The notes: generated by a model not told the origin, from the letters alone. DNA of 7,572 nt from DASZXJ01 sp035545895 (GCA_035545895.1 DASZXJ010000134.1:1-7572), one strand, 5' to 3'. Counted from the first letter of the stretch, positions 1-6,783 are shown. Made by a program: numbers and translations.

Positions 1-82
1 GGGGCGCGGCGCTATCTTGCATCTCATCAGTTACCCTGTGGCACTCGTGTCAGTCGATCATGTTCGTGCCGGGGGGCGCGGC
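1..82 (-). CRISPR. Start of a CRISPR array: first repeat, first spacer, edge of second repeat
   Basis: Bases 73-82 and 1-10 are identical over 10 nt, the match stops at 83 versus 11, and the offset is 72 bp. On the minus strand this gives a 36-nt repeat at 82-47 (begins GCCGCGCCCC, ends GACTGACAC), a 36-nt spacer at 46-11, and the first 10 nt of the next repeat before the window ends. The period equals one 36-nt repeat plus one 36-nt spacer, usual for type V. The repeat's 3' boundary is inferred: it is set by complementarity of its last 13 nt to two segments of the upstream tracrRNA candidate. The array lies downstream of the effector on the same strand, as in known V-B loci. Only one full repeat is visible, so the call rests on the period, position and tracrRNA pairing. 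Confidence 0.68.
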
Positions 83-264
83 AGCCGCACTCGCAACATG
101 TGGTTTTGACGGCGTTTATACGCCGCCAAACGAGCATTGACGAAATTGTTGCGGTTCTCGCGGCTCATATCTGACATCGGCCGCAGGTAAGTGCAGGCCG
201 GCAAAGGCCCGCGAGCGTTCCTCAAGGCCCCCTTCATCACCGGCGCACTCGCCCCGCCGACTCG
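83..264 (-). other. Leader-like region between tracrRNA and first CRISPR repeat
   Basis: About 180 bp lie between the candidate tracrRNA and the first repeat. No CDS is convincing: the one open frame (58-378, minus) overlaps both the tracrRNA and the repeat. The stretch is GC-rich with short hairpin potential (for example GGCG-AGTG-CGCC on the minus strand near 240-255). I see no T-run terminator after the tracrRNA, so a single transcript could run into the array. By position it would contain the array leader, but no specific leader motif can be named. Confidence 0.35.
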
Positions 265-445
265 ATTGTCAAAGATCAACTCGCTGTGCGTCACCATCGC
301 CTCGGCCGGGTTTCCCCGACTTCGTATTGCTTTATCGGCGTATCGCCTTGGGCTCAACGGCTGTTGACACTCACACACAGCATTTGTACGCGCCCGCCGG
401 ACTTGCCTATAGCCGTGTCCGGGGATGCCGAAGCACTAGCGCAAC
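265..445 (-). ncRNA. Candidate tracrRNA with split anti-repeat (Cas12b-like topology)
   Basis: This RNA would pair with the pre-crRNA repeat and be bound by the Cas12 effector. Read on the minus strand, the elements in order are: helix arm UGCUGUGUGU (382-373), anti-repeat 1 GUGUC(A) (370-365), an inner region with hairpins GGCG-AUA-CGCC (347-337) and CGGG-GAAA-CCCG (318-307), closing arm ACGCACAGCG (291-282; 10 bp with two G-U pairs), then anti-repeat 2 AGUUGAUC (281-274). Anti-repeat 1 pairs with GACAC (51-47) and anti-repeat 2 with GAUCGACU (59-52, one G-U), so they tile contiguously on the last 13 nt of the repeat. The same order (arm, anti-repeat, inner hairpin, arm, anti-repeat) is known for Cas12b tracrRNA. 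The 5' end is inferred from the promoter at 452-480; the 3' end is a guess. Confidence 0.62.
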
Positions 446-451
446 ATGATA

Positions 452-480
452 ATTATATTGAAAAGCCGCCGAATTACCAA
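452..480 (-). promoter_or_regulatory. Sigma70-type promoter for tracrRNA/array, overlapping the cas12 stop codon
   Basis: On the minus strand there is a perfect -10 box TATAAT (457-452), a 17-bp spacer, and a -35-like TTGGTA (480-475; 4 of 6 consensus bases). The -35 lies on the last sense codon and stop of cas12, so the promoter begins where the gene ends. The predicted start is near 445, which places the candidate tracrRNA about 65 nt into the transcript. The position between effector and tracrRNA supports a real role. Confidence 0.55.
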
Positions 481-2792
481 GGCACTTGGACGGCCGCAAT
501 TTCCGGAAGGCCATGCAGCTTCCGAAGGCGCTTATTGAGATCAGGATCAATCGAAGCATAAGCAGAATCTCTATGAGCCTTCTTTGCCTGACCGACTGGA
601 TAAGCGCTTAGGGCGTCATTATCGAGATAGAAGCGGCGTTGGAGGTTGCGTGCGGCGTTATAGTCAGAGTTGCAAGTGAACGGAGCGTCAGCGTGTTTGC
701 TGTCCTTTGCCGGGCATTTCGGACATGCGAAAAGCGAATCGGTCGGACCAAAATGAATCACGGGCGATGCACGTTCTCCTCGATTCTCTGCTTCACGGCG
801 AATGGAATAGCGTCGGCCGAGTGAGCCGCAAACGTGACACACCTGACTGGTGCCTACGGGACTGACTTCAAAAACCTTGAGACCAACATCGTTAGCAAGC
901 TGCTTGACACGATCGACAAGTTGACCTCGGTTAAACTCGATCAGAGCAGAGTTGATCCCGCGCTCCTTTTCCGCATCCGGTAGAAGATTTGCAAGATTCT
1001 CCAGGATCAAAATATCTGCACGCGGATATGGATTTCCGTCCTTCTTGTTGATATCGCCCTTAGCATTGAGTGCTAGATTGATGATCGCACGCGCGGCTTT
1101 CTTGAAGCGGTCGTCCGCCATGCCGTCGATATGTTGCTGTAGCTCCATGTGAGAGGTTTCGCCCATAATCGGATCACCGCGTTGGCCGCGGCGCCGGCGC
1201 AAAGTCTTCTTGTGTTTTGCAATCGCTGAAAGGTTGGGCGAACCGGTTTCGGCGGAATCAAGGTGTATGTTTCGGGAACGGAGAAGTTCGATCCGCCTTT
1301 CGTCCCTATGCCACCGCGCGAGCGTCGCAAACCCTACATGCCGAATCCCTATGTCAACCGCCATCGAGACAAGGCCATCAGGCACTTTTCGGCCTTTGAA
1401 CTTCGATTTTCCCTTTGCGTTCTTCTCCTCAGAAAACTCATTTTTCGTCTCTCTTGCCCGGTCGCTCAATGGCAAGCTCTTAATGTCGCAGGTGAATACA
1501 AGAAAAGCCGCGCTCGGCGAACCGTCTGCCCGAACATCGAATATGAGCTTGATTCCGCCAATAGTTGCGGGCCGATCAATATTCAATTGCCGATCGCGCC
1601 AGACAAAAGCGGCCTTGTCAACTTCTTGGCCTTTGCTCTTGCCTCTCTTCGATTTTGACCTAACGACAGTCTTTTGAAAATCACATAGTCGAGGATCAGC
1701 CTTAAAGCGAACAGTGGTTGGCGCGCTGGGAAACTTATCTCCGTTTTTTTCCCCTGTCAGCAAAATCAATGACACTGAACCCATTTGGTTTGGAGTGGTT
1801 GGAATTTGCAGATCACTCCATCCCGATGGGTTGGTCTGAGGTGCATTGAAGACAAACCATCGAGGATGCAACGTCGGATGGGGTTCAGTAAAGGTAGGTC
1901 GATGCTTGAAGCCGTCAGGATTGCGCTTCGGCCGGCCGCGACGAACAAACTTCTTTTCATATTGGCCGTGGAGTTTGTCGAGCTCGCGCAGTGACTCATT
2001 GATTTTCCAGAACTCCTCCGCCTCCACAGAGCGCCGTTTACGCGGCCGAGCCTTCTGAACTCGTTTCAACGCAGCTTCATCGAGATTGTTTACCTTCGCT
2101 TCGCCACCCCGCCATGCGGCGAGCTGTGGAGTAGACCGCAGAAAATCCAGATATTTGTGCCAGCGCCCGCGCCGCTGGCGAATCTTGCCACCAACTGACT
2201 TTTCAAATTCGTCAAACAGTGGCTTGACCGCTAGATATTGGCGTTGCTGCTCACCAGCCTCCCACTCGGCCTTTTCCTTGAGCCATTTGTCATGTTCCTG
2301 GTGCCATATTTTTATCAGTTCATCGTGGCCTGAAATGATTGCGACTGATTCACGACTAATCATCTGCCGAATGCAGCCGGGTAGATCACCGTGTAATTTG
2401 TCTTTATCAAAAACCAGTTGTTGTTTCTTTGACAACTCAATTGCCTGGCTCATCCAATCAGTAAACGCGATTTCTCGAACTGAGCCATCCGGTGATTTTA
2501 TCTCCATGGACTTGTATCGCTGTGGTGTTGAGCATTTCCACGGCTTGTCAGGCAAGCTAATGGCATTGAGAAAATATTCAGCCTGCTGAGAACTGTAATT
2601 GGTAATGTAGAGTCCGATGTCTTTGTAGATACGACGGAGTTCTTCAGTCGTTCCCACTTCCCCGCGGCGCATTTTAAAAAGAATGCCAATAATTGGCAGC
2701 AACCGCTGATTGAAAACCGTATGCGTGCGCCAAAGTTGATTGAGCGTGGCTTTGTCGCAGACAATTCGAGCTTTGATCGCGCGGACCGACAT
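474..2792 (-). CDS. cas12: Compact type V CRISPR effector nuclease, Cas12b/C2c1-like
   Basis: RNA-guided DNA endonuclease of 772 aa that would use crRNA plus tracrRNA and cut with one RuvC site. RuvC-I is MAVDIGIRHVGFA with D480; RuvC-II is ILILENL with E598; RuvC-III is CNSDYNAARNL with D710. A zinc finger lies between II and III: C652-x2-C655 and C690-x2-C693. An arginine-rich bridge-helix-like segment is at about 526-538. The N-terminus (MSVRAIKARI, then LWRTH near 20) resembles Cas12b, as does the segment HIDGMADDRFKKAARAI before RuvC-II. Cas12b is usually about 1100-1300 aa; the saving seems to come from the N-terminal lobe and from the insert after the bridge helix. The start is 9 bp after the cas2 stop and has no clear Shine-Dalgarno, so translation may be coupled to cas2. 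Type V is near certain; the subtype (reduced V-B, Cas12l or a new branch) is open. Confidence 0.93.
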   Translation of the reverse strand: MSVRAIKARIVCDKATLNQLWRTHTVFNQRLLPIIGILFKMRRGEVGTTEELRRIYKDIGLYITNYSSQQAEYFLNAISLPDKPWKCSTPQRYKSMEIKSPDGSVREIAFTDWMSQAIELSKKQQLVFDKDKLHGDLPGCIRQMISRESVAIISGHDELIKIWHQEHDKWLKEKAEWEAGEQQRQYLAVKPLFDEFEKSVGGKIRQRRGRWHKYLDFLRSTPQLAAWRGGEAKVNNLDEAALKRVQKARPRKRRSVEAEEFWKINESLRELDKLHGQYEKKFVRRGRPKRNPDGFKHRPTFTEPHPTLHPRWFVFNAPQTNPSGWSDLQIPTTPNQMGSVSLILLTGEKNGDKFPSAPTTVRFKADPRLCDFQKTVVRSKSKRGKSKGQEVDKAAFVWRDRQLNIDRPATIGGIKLIFDVRADGSPSAAFLVFTCDIKSLPLSDRARETKNEFSEEKNAKGKSKFKGRKVPDGLVSMAVDIGIRHVGFATLARWHRDERRIELLRSRNIHLDSAETGSPNLSAIAKHKKTLRRRRGQRGDPIMGETSHMELQQHIDGMADDRFKKAARAIINLALNAKGDINKKDGNPYPRADILILENLANLLPDAEKERGINSALIEFNRGQLVDRVKQLANDVGLKVFEVSPVGTSQVCHVCGSLGRRYSIRREAENRGERASPVIHFGPTDSLFACPKCPAKDSKHADAPFTCNSDYNAARNLQRRFYLDNDALSAYPVGQAKKAHRDSAYASIDPDLNKRLRKLHGLPEIAAVQVPW

Positions 2793-2801
2793 GATCAGGC
2801 A

Positions 2802-3092
2802 CTATATCACAAGCACTCCCGTTTCCGCTTTAGGCAGGCTCGAACCCAACACCGTAGCGGCTTCGCGGGCTTCTTCCTCGTTGGGGCCGAGATCGACGAT
2901 CACGCATTGATCTTCCTTGAGGTTCATCACCTCCTCAAGTTGACCCTGCATGCGCACGCGATCGATTTCTTTCAGGACGCAGAAAAAGACAGAGTATTGC
3001 CACCATTCGCCATGGCCGTTCATGATCTTGAAGACTTTTCGCCAGCGCTTTTGATTGGAAATGTCATAGAAGACGATGTAGCAGCGGCGCAT
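2802..3092 (-). CDS. cas2: CRISPR-associated endoribonuclease-fold protein Cas2
   Basis: Cas2 of 96 aa, the usual length. As a dimer it bridges two Cas1 dimers in the spacer-integration complex. The sequence begins MRRCYIVFYDISNQKRWRKVF, the ferredoxin-like first strand with the conserved Asp at position 10, followed by helix 1. The middle segment GEWWQYSVFFCVL is the second strand typical of the family, and the protein ends in a beta-strand-like GVLVI. The gene starts 9 bp after the cas4-cas1 stop, and the stop overlaps its ribosome binding site, so translation is likely coupled. It ends 9 bp before the effector start. No defect is visible. Confidence 0.96.
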   Translation of the reverse strand: MRRCYIVFYDISNQKRWRKVFKIMNGHGEWWQYSVFFCVLKEIDRVRMQGQLEEVMNLKEDQCVIVDLGPNEEEAREAATVLGSSLPKAETGVLVI

Positions 3093-3097
3093 ATCTT

Positions 3098-3103
3098 CTC
3101 CTC
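3098..3103 (-). promoter_or_regulatory. Ribosome binding site of cas2 overlapping the cas4-cas1 stop
   Basis: On the minus strand TGAGGAGAAGATATG joins the cas4-cas1 stop codon TGA, a strong GAGGAG Shine-Dalgarno sequence and, 5 nt later, the cas2 ATG. The overlap of stop and RBS points to translational coupling and fixes the cas2 start. Confidence 0.8.
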
Positions 3104-4892
3104 AACGCGTTGTCAGAAATGCCAATGTCGGCACTTCTCCAAGCAACCAAGCGGCGATCATTCTGGCGTGGAGCATCACCATTCGGCGGTAAGAAAGCTT
3201 GTAACCAAAAATCGGGTGGGTCACTTCGGTTTCCATACGCCGGCTCCAGGCGCCGAAAAAGGCGCGCCGTCCCGAATCGGTCATGGCACAGCCGGCGGCG
3301 GTGCGGAGGAAATGACCTTCGGTCAGTTCGCCGCGATTGAAACTGGAGACGGCGACGGAATCGGCGATCAACGGACGGAAGGGTTCCATCAAATCCAGCG
3401 CCAGCGCGGGTCGGCCAGATCGCCGACCGCCGCGCCCGCGGCGGATGGATGCACGTTCCATCAAATCCAGCGCCAGCGCGGGTCGGCCAGGGCGACACGT
3501 ATGGAACGCACCCAGCGTCGGTTCCAAACGTGCCAATCGCAGTGCGCTGACGCATTCGTGCGCGAGCATGGTGTACGCGAACGAAAGCACCGCATTGATC
3601 GGATCGGGCGGCGGTCGGCGCTGGCGGCCATTGGCGTCGAATTCATTGGCAATCGGTGTTTTGAACATGCCGGAGAAATGCTCGAAATAGATGGCGCCCG
3701 CTTGGCCTTCATGACCCCGCATCACATCGAGGCACATAGCATTCCGCGCGGCTTCCGCCTGCGTTAAAAGGTCTTCCATCGCGATGTCCGGCATTGAGGA
3801 ATGATTGCGCTGAAGCAGAACACGCTGGTTGATGATCTTGGCGGAGATGAGCGCGCGGGCCAGTTCCAGGCATCGATCGGGTTGGTCAAATATGCGGACT
3901 TGGGCGCGACGAACATCGGCGCTGACGGAATCCAGCGGATCGACCATCGCCACCAAACGGCCAGAAGAGGACATGAACGCGACCGGCACGTTGCGATCGG
4001 CCAGGGCGTGCAGGGCTTGGGTGGAAACTTGCACACCGCCGAGAACGGCAAGGCTTTCCAGGCTGGCGATAGGGATCTTTCGACTTTCCTGCCCGTCTTT
4101 ATCGGTGATTTTCAGCGCCAGCCCGCTGATGCCGATGCGCGTGCCGTCTTGCTGCGCGACAACATGAAGGGCATCGTCGCGTGTCGGCCAAATGCGGCGC
4201 GGGCTTGGCGATTCTTCGCACACCCGCTGCTGGTTGACTTCATCGGGCAGGCAGATCGGTTGCAGCGAACAGCGAAGGCAGCGCGGATCATTCACTAACG
4301 GGAGCGGTCGTTTCTTCGTCGCGGCGGTTTCCTTTGCAGCGCGCAACGTACTCAATGCTTCTTCCCGGAGCGTTGCATCGACGGGAATGCGCAATCGCAA
4401 CTTCTCTGCCGCGTAATAGAGGATCGCTTCCGGCACCGTGTATCCAGCTTCTTCCAAAAGAATCGCCTGCAATCCGATTTGCACGCGATCTGTCGGCCAC
4501 GGCTCCGCGCCGGGCGGCGCGGGATCGTTCTCACCGGGATCATCCGGCGGCGTCCAGAATGGATGACGAGGCCGGCCTTTGCGATATTCAACAGGAATGG
4601 CGACTGTTCCGTTGATCTCTGCCAAGTCTAATGTCGCGGTCAAACCAAGCGCTGCGCTGGTCAGTGTCAAACTCCGCGCGGTATGAGGGCGCGATTCATC
4701 AACTGCATCGCCGTTACCATTGCCATCAGAACTTTTGACCGCGCTGGGCCGATGAACGCGGCGATGCACCAGATTGCCTTGCTCTGTATCCGTATTGGGA
4801 AGATGAATCCCTTCAACCTCCATGAGATAGAACAGGCGCGGGCAGTAGGCGAATTCCGCCACGTTGCGCGCAGGCCAGAGGTATTCGTCCAT
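3102..4892 (-). CDS. cas4-cas1: Cas4-Cas1 fusion protein (spacer processing and integration), with a 24-residue internal insertion
   Basis: Protein of 596 aa joining two adaptation activities. Cas4 domain, about 1-220: a RecB-like nuclease that trims prespacers next to the PAM. Visible are C17 in FAYCPRLFYL, the metal ligand D89 in TATLDLAE, E102 and K105 in VEYRKGRP, Q138 in DRVQIGLQA, and the Fe-S cysteines C205-x2-C208-x5-C214. Cas1 integrase, about 235-596: E395 in GHEGQAGAIYF, H464 in LGAFH, and the Asp motif LALDLME. That last motif appears twice (D476 and D500) because residues 469-479 and 493-503 are identical; a 72-bp insertion separates it from its normal continuation PFRPLIADS. The frame stays open, but the insertion sits in the catalytic core and may disable integration. 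The Cas4-Cas1 fusion is typical of V-B and I-G/I-U loci. The start MDEYLWPARN fits Cas4; no strong RBS precedes it. Confidence 0.95.
   Translation of the reverse strand: MDEYLWPARNVAEFAYCPRLFYLMEVEGIHLPNTDTEQGNLVHRRVHRPSAVKSSDGNGNGDAVDESRPHTARSLTLTSAALGLTATLDLAEINGTVAIPVEYRKGRPRHPFWTPPDDPGENDPAPPGAEPWPTDRVQIGLQAILLEEAGYTVPEAILYYAAEKLRLRIPVDATLREEALSTLRAAKETAATKKRPLPLVNDPRCLRCSLQPICLPDEVNQQRVCEESPSPRRIWPTRDDALHVVAQQDGTRIGISGLALKITDKDGQESRKIPIASLESLAVLGGVQVSTQALHALADRNVPVAFMSSSGRLVAMVDPLDSVSADVRRAQVRIFDQPDRCLELARALISAKIINQRVLLQRNHSSMPDIAMEDLLTQAEAARNAMCLDVMRGHEGQAGAIYFEHFSGMFKTPIANEFDANGRQRRPPPDPINAVLSFAYTMLAHECVSALRLARLEPTLGAFHTCRPGRPALALDLMERASIRRGRGGRRSGRPALALDLMEPFRPLIADSVAVSSFNRGELTEGHFLRTAAGCAMTDSGRRAFFGAWSRRMETEVTHPIFGYKLSYRRMVMLHARMIAAWLLGEVPTLAFLTTR
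3383..3490 (-). repeat. 36-bp direct repeat flanking a 36-bp insert inside cas1 (ectopic spacer-like integration)
   Basis: Bases 3383-3418 and 3455-3490 are identical over 36 bp, and the flanking bases differ on both sides, so the repeat length is exact. The intervening segment 3419-3454 is also exactly 36 bp. The unit adds 72 bp (24 codons) in frame to cas1. Cas1 proteins normally run straight from GRPALALDLME into the EFRP helix, so one repeat plus the middle segment is extra. The insert holds a perfect 8+2+8 inverted repeat at 3427-3444. The copies show no divergence, which suggests a recent event. The geometry equals one CRISPR repeat plus spacer, as in the array at the left edge. Confidence 0.9.
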
Positions 4893-5136
4893 AGCAGTCT
4901 CTGGAGGTGAAATAGCCCCGAACGTGGCCAGTGTAGCAGCGCTGCAACGGTAGGATCGCTCATCTCTATGTTGCTATCATAAGAAGCGATGTGATAAGTG
5001 CTAATTATATCGACTATGCGGTTTAACGCGGTGACAGTCATGCTGAATAGATCGGGTTAATGTCAGTTTCTCGGGCGGGCCGTGAGCTTTTGCTGAGGCG
5101 TATCTTGCCTAGCTCTGCAATGCCGCATATGCGCGG
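4893..5136 (-). promoter_or_regulatory. Intergenic region upstream of the cas operon with a TATAAT box
   Basis: This 244-bp gap between the rmuC stop and the cas4-cas1 start should hold the cas operon promoter. A perfect TATAAT lies on the minus strand at 5009-5004, but no good -35 sits 16-18 bp upstream (ACCGCG at 17 bp). If used, it leaves a leader of roughly 105 nt before the ATG. A 10-bp palindrome GCAGCGCTGC at 4936-4945 lies within that leader and could be an operator or hairpin. A palindrome CGCATATGCG at 5124-5133 follows the rmuC stop but has no T-run, so it is not a clear terminator. Read-through from rmuC is possible. Confidence 0.4.
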
Positions 5137-6783
5137 TCAGGATTCTAACGATCCGCTTGCGGGCTGCGCCGACGCGCTGTCTGGAGGAGCGATATCTGCT
5201 ATTGATTCCTCGGGGGTGGAATCAGCCCATTGCGCCGCGAGGCTTTTGGTCGGCTTGACTCCCAGGTCCTTCAGCATTTCGGCCTGTCGAATGACATTGC
5301 CGCGTCCTTCGCTCAATTTCCTGCGCGCTTCATGGTAGCTCTGTTGTGCCTGGTCGATCCTCTTGCCTACTTCCTGCAAGTCGTTCACAAATCCGCCCAG
5401 TTTGTCGTAAAGTTCCGCGCCACGTTTCGAAATTTCTTGCGCGTTACGGCTTAGGTCTTCCTGGCGCCACAGATTCGCTACGGTGCGAATGACGAACAAG
5501 AGGGTGCTTGGACTGACAACCAGCACATTCTTGTTCCACCCGTCATGGAACAATTCCCCATCATTCGTCACCGCCAACATGAATGCGGGTTCGAGAGGAA
5601 TAAACATCACCACGAAGTCCAACGACGCCAGGCCGTAAAGCGTCTGGTACTGCTTTTCGCACAAGCCTTTCATATGGGCCCGTGTTGAAGCGAGATGACG
5701 TTTGAGTGCATCGATTCGTTCTTGGTCACCATCCGCGGCCACAAATGCGCGGTAATCGGGCAGTGTCATTTTGGAGTCGATAACAAGATGACGATCGGCC
5801 GGAAGATGAATCACGATATCCGGTATGACGTATGACTGCCCATCTTCCGCCTTAACGCTACCTTGAACATGGTAATGTTGGCCACATACCAAGCCGGCCC
5901 TTTCAAGAACATCTTCCAGAATGATCTCGCCCCAATTACCTTGGGCTTTGCGGTCGCCCTTGAGCGCTAAGGTTAGATTCTGCGCGTCCTGGCTCAACTT
6001 ATTGTTGAGTTCTGTCAGCATCTTGACCTGTTCGCCCAGTGCGCTGCGATCCTTGCTTTCATTCACATAAACTTCTTCAACTATCGTTTGGAAGGCTGTG
6101 ATTTTCTCCTTGAGCGGATGGAGGAGTTGACCGATGTTGACCTGATTTTGCTCGGTAAATTTCTTGCCTGTCTGATCGAGAATTTCAGTGGCGAGCGCCT
6201 TGAATTGGTTACTCAGCTCCTCGCGTGCGTTGTTGAGCAGCGCGAGTTTCTCGGTGTTCTGATTCCGTTCTTGTTGAAGCGTACTGTTCAGTTCAGCGAT
6301 CGTGGCTTGAAATCCGGCGTGTTCGCGTAATAAAGCATCGCGCGTCGCAGACATCTGCTGATACGCCGTATTTAGTGCAGTCAGTTGCGCTTCTTTAGCT
6401 GCAACATCGGCTCCGAAGCGCCCATTTGCTTCGCGCAAATCGGCTAACTCTGTTCGGAGTTTTGCGGTGGCATCTTCCTGTTCTTTTCGCCCGCTTTCTA
6501 GCTGGACGACCCGATTGGCGCGCTCTTCAAGTTGCGCGCATTCACGCCCTTGTTTGCCCAATTCGATCCGCAAACTCTCGGCAGCTGCTTCTGTATTTGC
6601 CAGGCGTTCTCGCGCCGAGATAAGCTCTTGTGATGCAGCCTTGAGTTGTTCCGTGAGTGAGGTGCGATCCACTTCGCCGGCGGATCGTCCACTCGCTTCC
6701 GCAAGTGCAATCTTGCCCCTCATGAAGAACCAGATGATCAATCCGCCGATCAGTATGCCGATGCCAAGAAAGCCATAATCCAT
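5137..6783 (-). CDS. rmuC: DNA recombination protein RmuC
   Basis: RmuC-family protein of 548 aa, a predicted PD-(D/E)XK-fold protein that in E. coli limits DNA inversions between short inverted repeats. From the chosen start MDYGFLGIGILIGG there is one N-terminal membrane segment (about 4-20), a long coiled coil (about 40-210), then the RmuC core with GNWGE (282-286), the nuclease-like PD...DSK (D322, then D336-S337-K338), and the family block FVVMFIPLEPAFMLAV followed by SPSTLLFVIRTVANLWRQE. The start at 6783 is preferred over an in-frame ATG at 6939: it puts the membrane helix at the N-terminus and has a purine-rich RBS. The protein is somewhat longer than E. coli RmuC (about 475 aa), mainly in the coil. 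It is a chromosomal housekeeping-type gene, so the cas locus probably sits in a chromosome. Confidence 0.93.
   Translation of the reverse strand: MDYGFLGIGILIGGLIIWFFMRGKIALAEASGRSAGEVDRTSLTEQLKAASQELISARERLANTEAAAESLRIELGKQGRECAQLEERANRVVQLESGRKEQEDATAKLRTELADLREANGRFGADVAAKEAQLTALNTAYQQMSATRDALLREHAGFQATIAELNSTLQQERNQNTEKLALLNNAREELSNQFKALATEILDQTGKKFTEQNQVNIGQLLHPLKEKITAFQTIVEEVYVNESKDRSALGEQVKMLTELNNKLSQDAQNLTLALKGDRKAQGNWGEIILEDVLERAGLVCGQHYHVQGSVKAEDGQSYVIPDIVIHLPADRHLVIDSKMTLPDYRAFVAADGDQERIDALKRHLASTRAHMKGLCEKQYQTLYGLASLDFVVMFIPLEPAFMLAVTNDGELFHDGWNKNVLVVSPSTLLFVIRTVANLWRQEDLSRNAQEISKRGAELYDKLGGFVNDLQEVGKRIDQAQQSYHEARRKLSEGRGNVIRQAEMLKDLGVKPTKSLAAQWADSTPEESIADIAPPDSASAQPASGSLES

Noticed and set aside
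9..44. Plus-strand repeat ending GTGGCAC, like known Cas12b repeats
   Set aside because: No second copy exists at any plausible spacing, and the segment falls within the spacer defined by the 72-bp period.
58..378. Minus-strand ORF of 106 codons left of cas12
   Set aside because: It overlaps the tracrRNA anti-repeats and takes its stop codon from inside the first CRISPR repeat. No family is recognisable.
443..450. ATCATGTT (minus) as an anti-repeat to AACATGAT in the repeat
   Set aside because: It lies at or before the predicted transcription start and pairs with the middle of the repeat. The tiled pair at 370-366 and 281-274 explains the repeat 3' end better.
2721..3767. Plus-strand ORF of 348 codons across cas2 and cas1
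   Set aside because: It is antisense to well-supported cas2 and cas4-cas1, its product shows no recognisable domain, and its internal repeat is only the reverse reading of the cas1 duplication.
5124..5133. Palindrome CGCATATGCG after the rmuC stop as a terminator
   Set aside because: It is short, has no loop and no T-run on the transcript strand.
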